Below, in pieces: positions 11,671 through 21,529 of a stretch of 64,000 nt of DNA. Each line of letters opens with the position of its first letter. The stretch's first letter is position 1. The notes under the pieces are model-generated. The model did not search any database. It was not told the DNA's origin and worked only from the letters and a program-made list of their open reading frames with translations. The stretch is from Rhipicephalus microplus. Its lineage: Eukaryota > Arthropoda > Arachnida > Ixodida > Ixodidae. The position numbers and the translations under genes were made by a program. The DNA lies in assembly GCF_043290135.1 (NCBI RefSeq), contig NC_134705.1, forward strand, positions 37,699,771-37,763,770, read 5' to 3'.

Positions 11671-12432
11671 ATGTGCCTTGCGCTCCTGCTGCTATCAGCT
11701 GGAGATGTCGAAGCAAATCCAGGGCCCAAAATCGATGATGTGCTCGCTCTTGTCAAGGAGTGTCATGAAGAAACCAAAACGGCTCTGGCAGAAATCAAAC
11801 AGCATATCACAAGCATCGACACTCGTGCTCGCGCTATCGAACGAAGTATGAAAAGCGTGTCTGATTGTAAGGTTAACATCGATGCCGCCGCTGATTCCGT
11901 TAAAGAAATGAAAGTTCACATTAACAAGGCCAATGAAGAGCTCGTAGATCTCGTGGATGACATGAATAACCGCATGCGCAGAAACAATATTATTATTAAG
12001 GGTCTTGATGAAGTCGTACATGAGGACTACGTGGAATCGGAACATATTGTAAGGGAATTTTTTTCTAAGCATCTCCGGCATGACGTTGGCGACATTGAAC
12101 GGGCTCACCGCGTTGGTCGCAGTCGACCTAACTTTCATAGGCCACTCATTGTAAAATTTCTGAACTTTAAATCAAAAATAGAGGCTCTGAGCTTTGGACC
12201 TAAACTGAAAAACCTCGAATCACCCAAAGTATGGCTTGAGGAAGATTTTTCCCAGAAGGTTCAGTTCGCTAGAATGAAACTGCGTGAATTCGGAAAGGCA
12301 AATAGAACTGACGGAGGAAAATACTATGTGCGCTTTAACAAGCTTCACACGGAACGCGGCATTTACCGCTATGATTCATCCATAAACCAAGTAGTCCAGG
12401 TTTCTGCAAAAAATCAGCCCTCCTCTAGGTGA
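11671..12432 (+). CDS. LINE ORF1 protein with N-terminal 2A-like motif
   Basis: This is an uninterrupted 253-codon frame. Residues 3-10 are hydrophobic (LALLLLSA) and the reading frame stays open upstream with more Leu, so translation might begin before this ATG. GDVEANPGP at residues 11-19 is a complete 2A-type ribosome-skipping motif. Residues about 22-100 are charged and heptad-like, probably a coiled coil. MRRNNIIIKGL (about 101-111), then DIERAHRVGRS and RPLIVKFLNF, form the RNA-binding region typical of LINE ORF1 proteins of the transposase_22 type. The C-terminal part includes KVWLEEDFS. ORF1 proteins bind element RNA in the cytoplasm and act as nucleic-acid chaperones. The stop is TGA at 12430-12432, with ORF2 continuing directly in the same frame. 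This is the best preserved gene of the nest. Confidence 0.85.
   Translation: MCLALLLLSAGDVEANPGPKIDDVLALVKECHEETKTALAEIKQHITSIDTRARAIERSMKSVSDCKVNIDAAADSVKEMKVHINKANEELVDLVDDMNNRMRRNNIIIKGLDEVVHEDYVESEHIVREFFSKHLRHDVGDIERAHRVGRSRPNFHRPLIVKFLNFKSKIEALSFGPKLKNLESPKVWLEEDFSQKVQFARMKLREFGKANRTDGGKYYVRFNKLHTERGIYRYDSSINQVVQVSAKNQPSSR
11701..11727 (+). other. 2A ribosome-skipping motif in LINE ORF1
   Basis: The codons read GDVEANPGP, fitting the 2A consensus D-V/I-E-x-N-P-G-P. In known 2A sequences the peptide bond between the last Gly and Pro is not formed, releasing the upstream peptide. Here the upstream part is short and hydrophobic (SMCLALLLLSA). 2A motifs near the N terminus of non-LTR element ORF1 proteins are established in several animal groups. 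Confidence 0.85.
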
Positions 12433-15194
12433 CACACTGTTAGTCGCGCACGTAGCTTCCAAACAATAGCCCCAGTTTCCTTACTCCTAGCAAACTTCCG
12501 CAGTATATTTCCAAAGCTTGACACCCTTAAAGCTATTATGCACACATGTTCAGCCGATATCATTATCGGCACAGAAACATGGCTTTCCGACGAAATATCA
12601 AATAAACATCTTACCCTTCCTTCAAACTTCGAAATTTTTCGCAAGGACAGGTGCGGCTCTCGCGGGGGCGGCATAACGATCGCAGTTAAAGAAGAGTATC
12701 GCCCATCATAAATAGACATCGATTCACCATTAGAAATTATCTGGGTCAGCATTCACATTGGCCATACACCTTGTGTCTTAGGCGCTTGTTACCGTCCCCC
12801 CGATGGTCCCGCAGATTTCGTCGACAGTTTAAACGATACAATTGGCACCATCTTGCACGAATTTCCAAGTAGCTTGTTAGTTATAGGTGGTGATTTTAAC
12901 TATCCTGGTATCGACTGGCCAACAAACTCCGTCACTGCACAAAATAATCGCCTCGAATGCCTTAGCTTCATTCAATGTATTGATTACCACCAACTTACGC
13001 AAATAGTATGCGAACCAACGCGGAGCGCACATTTGCTTGACCTCATTCTCACGAATCAACCCGAAATTACTAACACACACGTCCTTGACGAAATAAGTGA
13101 CCATAAGGCCATACACTGCACACTATCAGTGGCACGCGCTATCAAAACTAAAACAGAAAAACAAATCTTCAACTACGGACGCGCTGACTTACAAAAAATG
13201 AACGATATGCTGGAAACCTTAACTGTTAATCTTGAAACTGGGTTGCAGGATCGTACAATGAATGAAAAATGGTGTCTATTTTGCGACAAGCTCAAAGAAA
13301 TTCAGGCATCTTGTATTCCAAAAACCGTAATAAGCTCTAGGACGAACGACCCATGGTTTACCCGTGACGTCAAACGGCTTTTAAACAGGAAAAAAAGGGC
13401 CTACAGAAAGTCAACTCGAACCAACGATCCTGATGACTGGCAGAACTACAAACAAATTTCTACTTTAACTGAACAAACAATACGTGCGGCAAAACGTAAG
13501 TATTTTAATATTACGCTCCCAAGTATAATGAAAACCGACCCAAGCAAATTCTGGAGTATTATAAACCCCAAGAACAAAAACACGGTACCCGTCCTAACCA
13601 ATGCAACCGGGGATAAGTTATCCTTGCAAGAATGTGCCGAACATTTTAACAAAGCCTTTGCCAAAGTTTTCACTACCGAGCTACCTTTAAATGACTCTTT
13701 TGATCCGTCACAACCAAACATAGATTCCAGTTTTACGCCCATTGTAAGTACAGCCCATGGCGTGGCATGCGCTATCGTCCACCTAGCTTCCAAAACTAGC
13801 CCCGGGCCTGACGGTATAACAGCGAAACTCTTGAAAATAACTTCTCCTTACTCAGCTTACCTGCTTTCGTTGTTATTTCAGCAATCCCTAAATTCAGCTT
13901 GCTTGCCGGACGATTCGAAATTTGCCCATACCCTACCATTTTTCAAATCTGGCGACCGGTCTGATCCCCTTAACTGTAGGCCTATTCCACTTACTTCAAT
14001 CAGCTGCAAGTTGCTGGAACATATTCTTTACACGCATGTTGTAACCCACCTTAAGCAGAATAACTTCTGCATTAGCAATCAACACGGATTTAGGAATCAT
14101 TTCTCATGTCAGACACAACTTTTTGAGCTGGTCACTGACCTCCACGTTTCGCAGCACAGGTTGCTTTGTACCGATGCCATTTTTGTCGATTTGTCGAAAG
14201 CGTTGGATCGGGTTCCACATCAGCGTCTAATGGCTAAAATTTGTAACCTTATCTGGATGACAAAACAACCCACTGGATTCGTAGTTTTTAAACAGACCGT
14301 TTGCAATCTGTAAAATTAAATGACCACGTTTCTGACCCAGTGGGTGTCTCATCAGGAGTCCCCCAGTGGTCAGTACTTGGCCCTTTACTGTTTCTGACTT
14401 ATATAAACAACCTCGCATGTAACATTTCCTTGTCAATTCGTCTCTTTGCCGACGACTGTGTGATATATAGAGAAATAGTAACTTCCGATGATGTTTCTAC
14501 ACTCCAGCATGATTTATTTACTCTAACTGAATGGTGCGATAAATGGCTGATGAAAATAAACGTAGAAAAAACTAAACATGTGCAATTTTCTTCTACGACA
14601 AGATCCGAAACTTATAATTACTTAATAGATAATGCCAAAATAGAAACAGTTTCATCTTTCAAATATCTGGGAGTTACATTCACCTCCGATTTAAGCTGGA
14701 CCCCCTATATAGAAAAAATCACATCGAAGGCGTGTAAAAAGCTCGGCCTGCTCAAGCGTCACCTTTATTTAGCTAATTCAGAGACACGACTTCACGCGTA
14801 TAATGCTCTTATCCGCTCTTCACTAGAATACGCGCAAATCATCTGGCATCCACATCAGATGTGTCTGACTAACATGCTTGAATCCGTACAGAACAAGGCC
14901 GCGCGCTTCATTCTGTCATCGTACTCAAGATACCAGAGTGTATCTGCATTGAAGGACGAACTTAATCTCCCCCCTCTCACCCAACGCAGGCAGTTGTCAA
15001 GATTAACTTTTTTTCACACCCTGTACCATCATCCAACACCATTCGCTCGCAAATTTATACTCCCGGCACCCTATACGTCCGCACGCGCTGACCACGCTCA
15101 CAAAGTTGGCCAATTTTTGCCCGAACAAACAAATATCAGAACTCACCCCTTGTTCTGGCAATCAATGAATGGAATTCTTTACCTAGTAGCCTAG
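12433..15194 (+). pseudogene. LINE ORF2: endonuclease and reverse transcriptase, broken
   Basis: ORF2 follows the ORF1 stop in the same frame without an obvious ATG. The APE-type endonuclease shows LLANFRSIFPKLDTLK, IIIGTETWLSD (catalytic Glu), GGGITIAVK, a TAA at 12709-12711, then ACYRPPDG and IGGDFNYPGIDWP, and ISDHKA. The reverse transcriptase shows KTSPGPDGI, LNCRPIPLTSISCKLLEHIL, NQHGFRNHFSCQTQLFEL and IFVDLSKALDRVPH (first Asp). Near 14240-14300 a shift moves reading to the frame 14301-15194, with GVPQWSVLGPLLFLTYINNL and LFADDCVIY (catalytic FADD at 14445-14456), then the thumb (SFKYLGVTFTSDLSW) and the C-terminal end. The damage is one stop and one frame break, so this copy is younger than the gypsy pieces around it. 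Confidence 0.85.
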
Positions 15195-15519
15195 TGGACC
15201 AAACAGACACCTCTTCTTTTCAAACCGCACTCTTCGCTTTTCTAGCTATTCAAAATACACTGTAACTTGTCTTCATCATGCTCATCTTTTTAGGCTGTAA
15301 ATTTGTGTTCCTGCCTTCCAAATACCAGATTTTCTGTCACTTTTACACTTTTTTTATATGTTTCACGCTGTACTTTGCAATTGTGTACTTTTGCTGCCTT
15401 TATGATATTGTAATGTCACTTTTGTTGGGTTGATTCTTTCTATTTACAATATTGTACGTTGTGTCAGCTTTCAACCCATTCCCCCCCCCCTATGTAATGC
15501 CAATTTGGGCCCTTAGGGT

Positions 15520-15560
15520 ACCTAAATAAAAAAAATAAATAAAAATAAATAAAAAATAAA
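15520..15560 (+). repeat. AAAT-rich 3' tail of the CR1-like LINE
   Basis: A run of AAATAAATA-type repeats follows CCTAAATAAAAA. It marks the 3' end of the inserted LINE; Penelope-like sequence resumes within about 30 bp. Confidence 0.6.
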
Positions 15561-15584
15561 CAGGGTGACCTTACATCCCCTCAT

Positions 15585-16841
15585 TTTATTTTAAACGTTT
15601 TTATAAAACTAGGACGAGGGCTTTTCTTTACTGTTGAATCACTTCAAGAAGCTTGTCTGCAGTTTTTAGACTTAAGTCTCACGTGGAACGATGAGCATCT
15701 GTGCTGGTCTTATCATCCTCGTGTTGAGAAACAGCTGTTGCCATATGATTCTGCCCACTAGATTGTGAAGAGGGGCGTTGCGTCTCTTTGCTTGGAATCA
15801 GCGCAAAAGAGGTCGTGCCCACACAGCATGAAACTTAGTTTCCTCAATCAGGTGAGCCCACTAGAGGCTGCTGGGTTCCCTCGATCGGTCATAACGGCCG
15901 TTGCTGAATCACTTCTGCAGAAGTTTAAACATGGAGCACAAGAAGCGATGACTGCTACCCAGCCCTTAAGAATTAGGCCACAAGTTGTGCCATATATCCA
16001 TAAGGTCTCGCACAACCTCAAGAAAGTCGCGGCCAGGCACGGCGTACCGATGGTGTTTTCCGCACCAGAAAAAATCGGAAGAGTGTGCCAACGTGTGTGC
16101 GATAGGAAGAAGCGTGGCTGCGAGAAGAAACATGAGAGGGCCTTTGTTAAGTGTTCCATGGGGGTTGTGCACTTCATACCCTTATCCTGCGGAAAAGTGA
16201 ACATTGGCCAAACCGAACGGTGTAATAATGACCGATTAAGGAAACACGCCCAAAAATTCTTAAAAAGAGATGACTAGTAGGCGCACCTGGTTGCGCATGT
16301 CATCTCGTGTGGTTGTGACGCACGATTTTCTGAGACGAAGATTCTGGGCAGAAGCGCAAGTAGCCCCGCCGCGGTAGTCTAGTGGCTAAGGTACTCGGCT
16401 GCTGACCCGCAGGTCGCGGGATCAAATCCCGGCTGCGGCGGCTGCATTTCCGATGGAGGCGGAAATGTTGTAGGCCCGTGTGCTCAGATTTGGGTGCGCG
16501 TTATAGAACCCCAGGTGGTCAAAATTTCCGGAGTCCTCCACTACGGCGTCTCTCATAATCATATGGTGGTTTTGGGACGTTAAACCCCACATATTAATCA
16601 ATCAATTAATCGAAGCGCAAGTAAAACTGCACGTGAAGTGTTAGAGGCCTTTTTCATTGAAAAAAATAAAGATCATTGTGTAAGCGCCCCTTCAATTTCG
16701 TTGTTAACCAAGCGCACTTCAGTTTATCGCTCTGAGGCTATCACATTGATGAACTGTACGTTTGATAATGTATGCTGCTGGCCTTCTATGGTGTGTGTGC
16801 GCACAATGTGTCCTGTATATATTCAAGCCTTCGAGCTATGA
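15585..16841 (+). pseudogene. Penelope-like thumb and GIY-YIG endonuclease, cut by a SINE
   Basis: After the LINE the plus strand reads LQFLDLSLTWNDEHLCWSYH and RVEKQLLPYDSAH, a stop, then the frame 15765-16277 with RGVASLCLESAQKRSCPHSM, VPYIHKVSHNLKKVAARHGV and the endonuclease block HFIPLSCGKVNIGQTERC. The family pattern is VYxIPLSCGKxYIGQTGRC; here the second Tyr of the motif is Asn (VNIG for VYIG), probably damaging. NDRLRKHA follows. After further breaks, TKILGRSAS is interrupted by the SINE (16363-16611). Reading resumes as TAREVLEAFFIEKN and CVSAPSISLL, the usual C-terminal tail, ending at about 16841. The nuclease would nick target DNA to prime insertion. Confidence 0.8.
16363..16611 (+). 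mobile_element. tRNA-derived SINE (Ruka-like), full length
   Basis: The head holds a Pol III A box (TAGTGGCTAAGGTACTCGGC) and B box (GGTCGCGGGATCAAATCCC). The body reads GGAGGCGGAAATGTTGTAGG and ends GACGTTAAACCCCACATATT plus an ATCA-rich tail. It is flanked by a perfect 12-bp duplication, GAAGCGCAAGTA, at 16351-16362 and 16612-16623. The structure matches the ixodid tick SINE known as Ruka. It lies in the C-terminal tail of the Penelope-like endonuclease gene, so it inserted after that element. Confidence 0.9.
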
Positions 16842-16974
16842 ATAAATCAGGTGGAAGTATGTGCTGTGGGTTTGATGCATGGGTGTGTGCGTGTGTGAGT
16901 GATCGTGTCAAGTTTTCGCGCTGGAATTGACTTTTCGAATTGCTCTACCAACTAGCCCAACAACAATTTCTTTT

Positions 16975-16987
16975 AGAATCCTGTGGT
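16975..16987. repeat. Target-site duplication of Penelope-like element, right copy
   Basis: AGAATCCTGTGGT is identical to 10315-10327. Confidence 0.85.
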
Positions 16988-17400
16988 CACTTGCGTTGCA
17001 GTGTTGCACGCATATGTGACGAAAAAAAGAAGGACGGCATCCAAGTTCGCGTGGTCGGATGCGGTGTAAATATTCAGCATATCACCGAGAGTGCGGTTAA
17101 ATCGTTCGGTTAGGCCATCGGTTTGTGGATGATATGCGGTGGCTTGCGGTGAATGATGTTACACTGAACGAGCAATGCTTCGATGGCTTCGGTAAGAAAC
17201 ATACGTCCCCTGTCGCTCAGAAGTTCGCAGGGTGCGCCGCGGCGTAGGACGAAGTCCCGTGGAATAAAAAACGCAATTTTTCTGGCTGTTGCTCTGGTCA
17301 ATGCTGCCGTTTCTGATTAACGCGTAAGGTCGTCTACGCCGACGATCATCTATTCCCAGAATTGGTCGAGGGAAGCGGGTTGGACAAATCTATGCCGACG
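16988..17400 (-). pseudogene. Second gypsy integrase core, cut by the Penelope-like insertion
   Basis: The frame 17301-17110 reads TARKIAFFIPRDFVLRRGAP and LLSDRGRMFLTEAIEALL, the integrase core with the Asp of SDRG. It continues, with breaks, into GLTERFNRTLGDMLNIY and then TYACNTATQVTTGF. The gene is interrupted after TTGF by the 13-bp target repeat at 16975-16987. Its C-terminal part is found beyond the insertion at 9895-10327. Confidence 0.8.
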
Positions 17401-18132
17401 CCATCAAATGGACGCGCTGAACACGGGAGACTTTGAAGTGCATAGACGGATCGCTGAGGGGGAGCCTTTCGTCGTTGACAGGCAGTACAAGCGTGCATAT
17501 ACTAGTGCGCATACGGATACATTCCATACCAACACTACCTCTGACGCAAGCGGGTATAGGTCTTCAGAGCGCCAGCGTGGACGCTTTGCGGATCAGCGTG
17601 GAAAGCAGCGCACATTTACATGCGTATTTGGCGAGGTGTCACAAGCAGCCCCCTCTGGCCATCAAATGCATGATTTTGCCGATAGAGGAGACCATCTCGA
17701 ATGGTTAAATGGGGTGCTTGACGACGTATAGCTCTGGAAGTGGGAGAAGCTGATGAATTCGCCAGGAAGTCGAGGAGAGGACAAATTCATGTATCCTTGC
17801 GTTGCTGCCCTGACATGTCGGTGACGTCGACTGGCGAGGCCCAAACGGACCGTGAAGCTGTGGCGGATGCTAGAAATGAACGGCAAGAGCATCCGCGTCA
17901 GAGCGCGTGCGGCCTGATTGGTACACAACACGAACATCATAATCTTGTAGCCTCAGGACCCAGCAGACGAGTTGTGCCGATGGATATTTCAGCAACGAGA
18001 GCCAACACATAGCATGATGATCTGTGGTGACGTCAAAAGGGCGGTCATAAAGGTACGGATGTAACTTATCCAGAGCTGAAATTATGGCGATACATTCTTT
18101 TTCCGTGAGAAAATAATTGCACTCGGCTTTCT
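17400..18132 (-). pseudogene. Second gypsy RNase H and integrase zinc-finger region, decayed
   Basis: Reading on from the reverse transcriptase, the minus strand gives [21 protein letters not shown] and TTDHHALCWL (RNase H, about 17990-18120), then [14 protein letters not shown] and a decayed DALS block. Farther left lie relics of the linker and H2C2 region with frequent stops. The plus-strand frames here (17408-17731, 17740-18012) are antisense shadows. Confidence 0.65.
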
Positions 18133-19411
18133 TCAGAATTCGACTTGTGTAAGCGACGACGTATTCCTCGTACTCGGGCTTTTTTGAGCCAACATGGCCC
18201 CAAGGCCGACACCACTGGCATCAGTAAGAATTTCCGTGGGCTCATCCGGGTCCGAGTGACGCAGTATCGGAGGCGATGCTAGTAAGCGCTGAAGCGTCTC
18301 GAAAGATATGCCGCACTCTCGTGACCATGCAGACAGGCCGTTGGGGGCTGTCAGAAGATTGGTAAGAGGGCCGATGATGAAGGCGAAGTCGCGCACGAAT
18401 CGGCGAAAGTAGGAACACATTCCAATGAAACTTTGAAGCGCCTTCACGGAAGTGGGCTTGGGGAATTTGGCCAAGGCACCGAGTTTTGCTGAGTCCGGCA
18501 GAACGCCTTCTTTGCAAACGCCGTGACTCAGCATCGTTAACTGGCGTGCCACAAAATGACACTTCTTTGATTTGGAGACCAGCTGAGCTGAGGCACACCA
18601 GAATATCTCGAAGGCGGACAAGGCGAGTTCAAAAATCCCTAGAAAATTCTACGATGCCGTCCACGTAGCAAAGGCGAGTGTTCCACATGTAGGCACGAAG
18701 GACCTTGTCCATCATTCGTTCGAATGTAGCTGGGGCGTTGCACAATCCGAACGTCATGACGTTAAACTCGTAGAATCCATCAGGCGTGACGAAAGTTGTC
18801 TTTGAACGATCAGTGTCAGGCATCCATACTTACCAATTTCCCGAGCGTAAATCTAGGGACGAGATATATTCTGATCCTTATAAGAAGTCGAGAGCATCAT
18901 TGATGCACGGAAGCGTATATACATCTATCCGGGTTATCTTATTGAGGCGGCTATAGTCGACCCAGAATCTTATGGTTCCATCCTTCTTGCGCGCAAGGAC
19001 GATAGGAGAGGACCAGGGGCTTTGGGACGGCTGTATCACTCCGTGTTGAAGCATGTCGTCTACTTGTTCGTTATTAATCTTGCGCTCCGCCAGGAAAGCT
19101 CGGTAGGATCGTTGGCGTAACGAAGCATGGGATCCGGTGTTGACGTGGTGAGTGACGCCCTTCGTGCAGCACAAGGTGTGCCGGGCGCAATCGAAAGATG
19201 AGCGGAAATCATTCAGAAGAGCCAGACGTTGGCTGTGGTACGGTGGTGGTAGGTTACCGGCAACCGAAGGACAAAACTTATTTAGGGCTGAAGACATTGG
19301 AAAAGGTGGCGTCATGGCATTTAGCTGAAGGTATGGTTCGTCCTCGTCGATGTCCAGGGAACTCAACAGGTCAGCGCCTTGTGTACGCCCCACAGATTGC
19401 CCTCGAAGCAA
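18133..19411 (-). pseudogene. Second gypsy reverse transcriptase and start of RNase H
   Basis: Three minus-strand frames follow each other. 19411-18878 holds the N-terminal part (GVTHHVNTG, then HGVIQPSQSPWSSPIVLARK and RFWVDYSRLNKITRIDVYTL). 18823-18629 holds KTTFVTPDGFYEFNVM, FGLCNAPATFERMMD and the catalytic region. 18621-18133 holds [15 protein letters not shown], the thumb and connection, and the RNase H start [13 protein letters not shown]. In the catalytic block the family YxDD is YVDG (18656-18667), so the second Asp is lost in addition to the frame breaks. Gene order and sequence are those of a common tick gypsy. Confidence 0.85.
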
Positions 19412-19604
19412 CGTCGCGGCAGACGTGAGTGGGTTGGCAACGAGCAGTCGTAAGCCGCGGCGAGGAGCATCTGAAAGGCGTCGTCTTCGATGCTTTGAGG
19501 ATGTGCCTAATTTTCTGCTCTTTGGTCATGGTGGAGCTGACACGGTTACAGAGGTTCAGCGCATCTTCAATGTAGCTGGTGAATTTCTCACCAGAGACAT
19601 GCAC
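19371..19604 (-). pseudogene. Second gypsy gag remnant
   Basis: The 77-codon minus-strand frame begins MHVSGEKFTSYIEDALNLCN and continues RVSSTMTKEQKIRHILK, matching the end of the capsid region of gypsy gag (the block with an EDVLxLC-like core followed by EExKVxHILKGI). The rest of the frame degenerates. Decayed gag probably extends rightward to about 19850. No zinc knuckle or protease can be read between this and reverse transcriptase, so a deletion there is likely. Confidence 0.65.
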
Positions 19605-20018
19605 CCGGTGATGAAAGCACTGCTCTGCCTGAAGTTTGCGAGCCGATTGCCAACCGAATACTTACGTAATACAAGTTTTGAAGACAGACCAAGTGGGAAG
19701 GTCACTCTCATGTTCGTTGTACCACAATTGAGTGATGTCAGTAAGATGAAACTGGACATACCCAAGCTTCACTTGGTCATCCTACTCGTTACTGGCACTG
19801 GCACGCTCGTACTTTGATTGCCAATCATCCACATCTGAGTCTTCGGAGGCGGTGATTACAAGCGGTGGCTCTCACTGGTGATACATAACGCCGCAGGTGA
19901 CGTAGACAGTTCAGGGTTCAGGCTGAAAAGAGTCTCTTTGGCCATGGTGGTAATGGCGTCGTAAAGCGGGAAGATCTTCCGTGAGCGAATGTCCAGGTTG
20001 GTACAGAGAATCCACATA

Positions 20019-20029
20019 CCTTCACCAAA
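20019..20029 (-). other. Possible primer-binding site of second gypsy
   Basis: Directly inside the 5' LTR the minus strand reads TTTGGTGAAGG, the position and style of a tRNA primer-binding site in gypsy elements. It is short, so moderate support only. Confidence 0.4.
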
Positions 20030-20211
20030 TGTGACGTAATACATTGACGCTGGTCGTCAGTGAAGCTCAACAAACGTTCATGGTGAAGCGACGAGGAGCA
20101 GCGGGCGTCAAACAGCCATCATTTGGGCAAGCGCGAGCTTGAGTCTGGCACTTATAGTGACGCTGGTGCTTGCTTGCTCGTGTCTTTCGTCGTCGTCTTT
20201 CCTTCACTACA
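20030..20211 (-). repeat. 5' LTR of second gypsy
   Basis: This 182-bp direct repeat of 9661-9842 has TG...CA ends and includes the shared segment GGTGCTTGCTTGCTCGTGTC. The differences between the two LTRs indicate an old insertion. Confidence 0.85.
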
Positions 20212-20610
20212 GGGGTGACTATTGCAGAGTTTTGAATGTCGACCAGATCAACGGGTATCTGCGTGTAAGCCTTCACTATGTCCAGCACGAAGATGTGAAA
20301 GGCGTGAAAGCGATGAGCGAAGTCCTGTATATGGTAGATATAGTACCTGTCTGGGATGGTGCGCGCGTTGAGGGCATGGTAGACTCCACATGGTCGCTAG
20401 CCTTCGCTCTTCTTCTGAACAAGGTAAAGTGGCATGGCTCATGATCTATCGGAGTAACAGACCATGCCTTCTCGGAGCAAGGTTTTTTATCTATGCCTTG
20501 GCTATGCGCATGCGGTCTGGGGCAAGGCGACCGGCGCAGCAGAAAACTGGTGACCTTGAGAGGTCTGAATGGAGTACACGTTCTTGTGCTGCACTTTGCG
20601 TGGTAGCTCA
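20212..20610 (-). pseudogene. Outer gypsy reverse transcriptase, N-terminal part
   Basis: The minus strand reads, with frame changes and one stop, RPCGVYHALNARTIPDRY, then LDIVKAYTQIPVDLVDIQ (the palm block that normally reads VDLxRAYHQIPV, carrying the first catalytic Asp), and ends at 20212 in VTP. These are standard gypsy reverse transcriptase blocks. The sequence breaks off exactly at the LTR end of the inserted gypsy (20211), and the next block of the enzyme is found at 9660. Confidence 0.75.
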
Positions 20611-20689
20611 CTGGGATGCGTCAAACGGAAAATTCGGTGATGGTGGTGTGGTACGGCGAAATATTTTCAACAGTGAGCACTTTAGTATT

Positions 20690-21060
20690 TGGTCGGTGGG
20701 TGTTCATCCACTAGCCTGGCGAAAAATGTCCCGTTGCCATGTCGATGAGATGATCGTGGCGGCAATCCGGAAGAAGGTTATACTGTGTCAAAAAACTTCG
20801 AGCTCATTATTGGTTCACCGACGTCGGCGATGAAAAAAGTTCCAGTAAAGCTCACGGCGTGAGTTCGTGAGCTGGATGTGCAGGTGAACAGAGTCATATG
20901 TCTTAACTGTGGGCCCAGTTCACCGCACTGAGCTCGAAAGATGCCGGTGGGCAACAACCTTCAAGATGGGCTTGGGCCTAGCAGCATATAACGAAACTAC
21001 TATCGACAAGGGACCGCTGCTTTGTGATTGCCGGTAACGAAAATGTGATGGCCTCTAGGT
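20690..21060 (-). pseudogene. Outer gypsy protease remnant
   Basis: Across several frames the minus strand reads a decayed aspartic-protease region: a stretch around FELSAVN, then RELYWNFFIADVGEPI, then HLIDMATGHF, all in the order seen in gypsy Pol. The catalytic DTGA block is not readable intact (a degraded LVDS is in its place). The protease would have processed Gag-Pol. It lies between gag (right) and reverse transcriptase (left). Confidence 0.5.
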
Positions 21061-21529
21061 AAGCAGCTTGCGGCCTTTTCTACCAGCTGCCGTTGGAATT
21101 ACTTAATGACAGAGCAGGCCGGTTGGCATTGACGGGCTCTGTCATCGAAGGGGCGATAGGAGTAGCAGTAGCCATTCTCAGCGGGTTGCCGTGACGAGGT
21201 GGTTTTACGGTCATTGCTTTACGATTGTTATTGCTGACGCGTTGAAGGTCACTCATCAACGCGTTTCTGAAAGAAGCCATGTTGTCGAACGATGCCGTCA
21301 ATACTGCGCGCAAGCTCTGTAGTACTAGTTCAGGAGTGGGGCGATAGCTTGGATTGTGGGTGACGACTGCGGTACGGGACCTGGATGATGCGGTAGGAGC
21401 ATGCGGTGGAGCAGCTGTGAAAGTTGGCCTTAAGCAACTTCCGCGGACTGAAGTTGTCACACCTTTAGCTGATCTGAATGTGACAGGTGTCATATAAGTT
21501 AGGTCTTGAGGTGTATGTAATAATTGACT

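Larger units (their letters stand above)
10871..15560 (+). mobile_element. CR1-like LINE with tandem-repeat 5' end and 2A motif
   Basis: It inserted into the Penelope-like reverse transcriptase just after its YVDD block. In order it has 5' tandem repeats (10871-11434), about 235 bp of leader, ORF1 (11671-12432), ORF2 with endonuclease and reverse transcriptase (12433-15194), a 3' untranslated region and an AAATAAATA tail ending near 15560. TTACAT at 10863-10868 and 15571-15576 might be a short target duplication, but the right copy sits 10 bp beyond the tail, so the exact ends are uncertain. ORF order, the APE endonuclease and the FADD reverse transcriptase fit the CR1/Jockey branch; I favour CR1. 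Confidence 0.8.
10328..16974 (+). mobile_element. Penelope-like element, 5'-truncated, itself interrupted twice
   Basis: The insertion is flanked by a perfect 13-bp direct repeat, AGAATCCTGTGGT, at 10315-10327 and 16975-16987. The sequence between starts inside a Penelope-type reverse transcriptase (AKTHKPNVPFRTIVS at once after the repeat) and ends after a GIY-YIG endonuclease domain. Reverse transcriptase plus GIY-YIG defines Penelope-like elements with endonuclease. Two later insertions sit inside it: a CR1-like LINE (about 10871-15560) between the catalytic block and the thumb, and a SINE (16363-16611) in the endonuclease tail. Subtracting them leaves roughly 1.7 kb. Confidence 0.85.
9661..20211 (-). 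mobile_element. Second gypsy retrotransposon with 182-bp LTRs
   Basis: Two direct 182-bp repeats with TG...CA ends bound minus-strand gag, reverse transcriptase, RNase H and integrase sequence. The flanks at 9657-9660 (GGTG) and 20212-20215 (GGGG) are consistent with a 4-bp target duplication with one mutation. The element interrupts the reverse transcriptase gene of the outer gypsy. Subtracting the 6.6-kb Penelope-like insertion leaves about 3.9 kb, shorter than a usual gypsy of 5 kb. That agrees with the absence of a recognisable protease and other internal losses. Confidence 0.85.

Noticed and set aside
16365..16440. Functional tRNA gene
   Set aside because: The A and B boxes belong to a SINE head with a Ruka-like body, tail and target duplication; the stems are not those of a functional tRNA.
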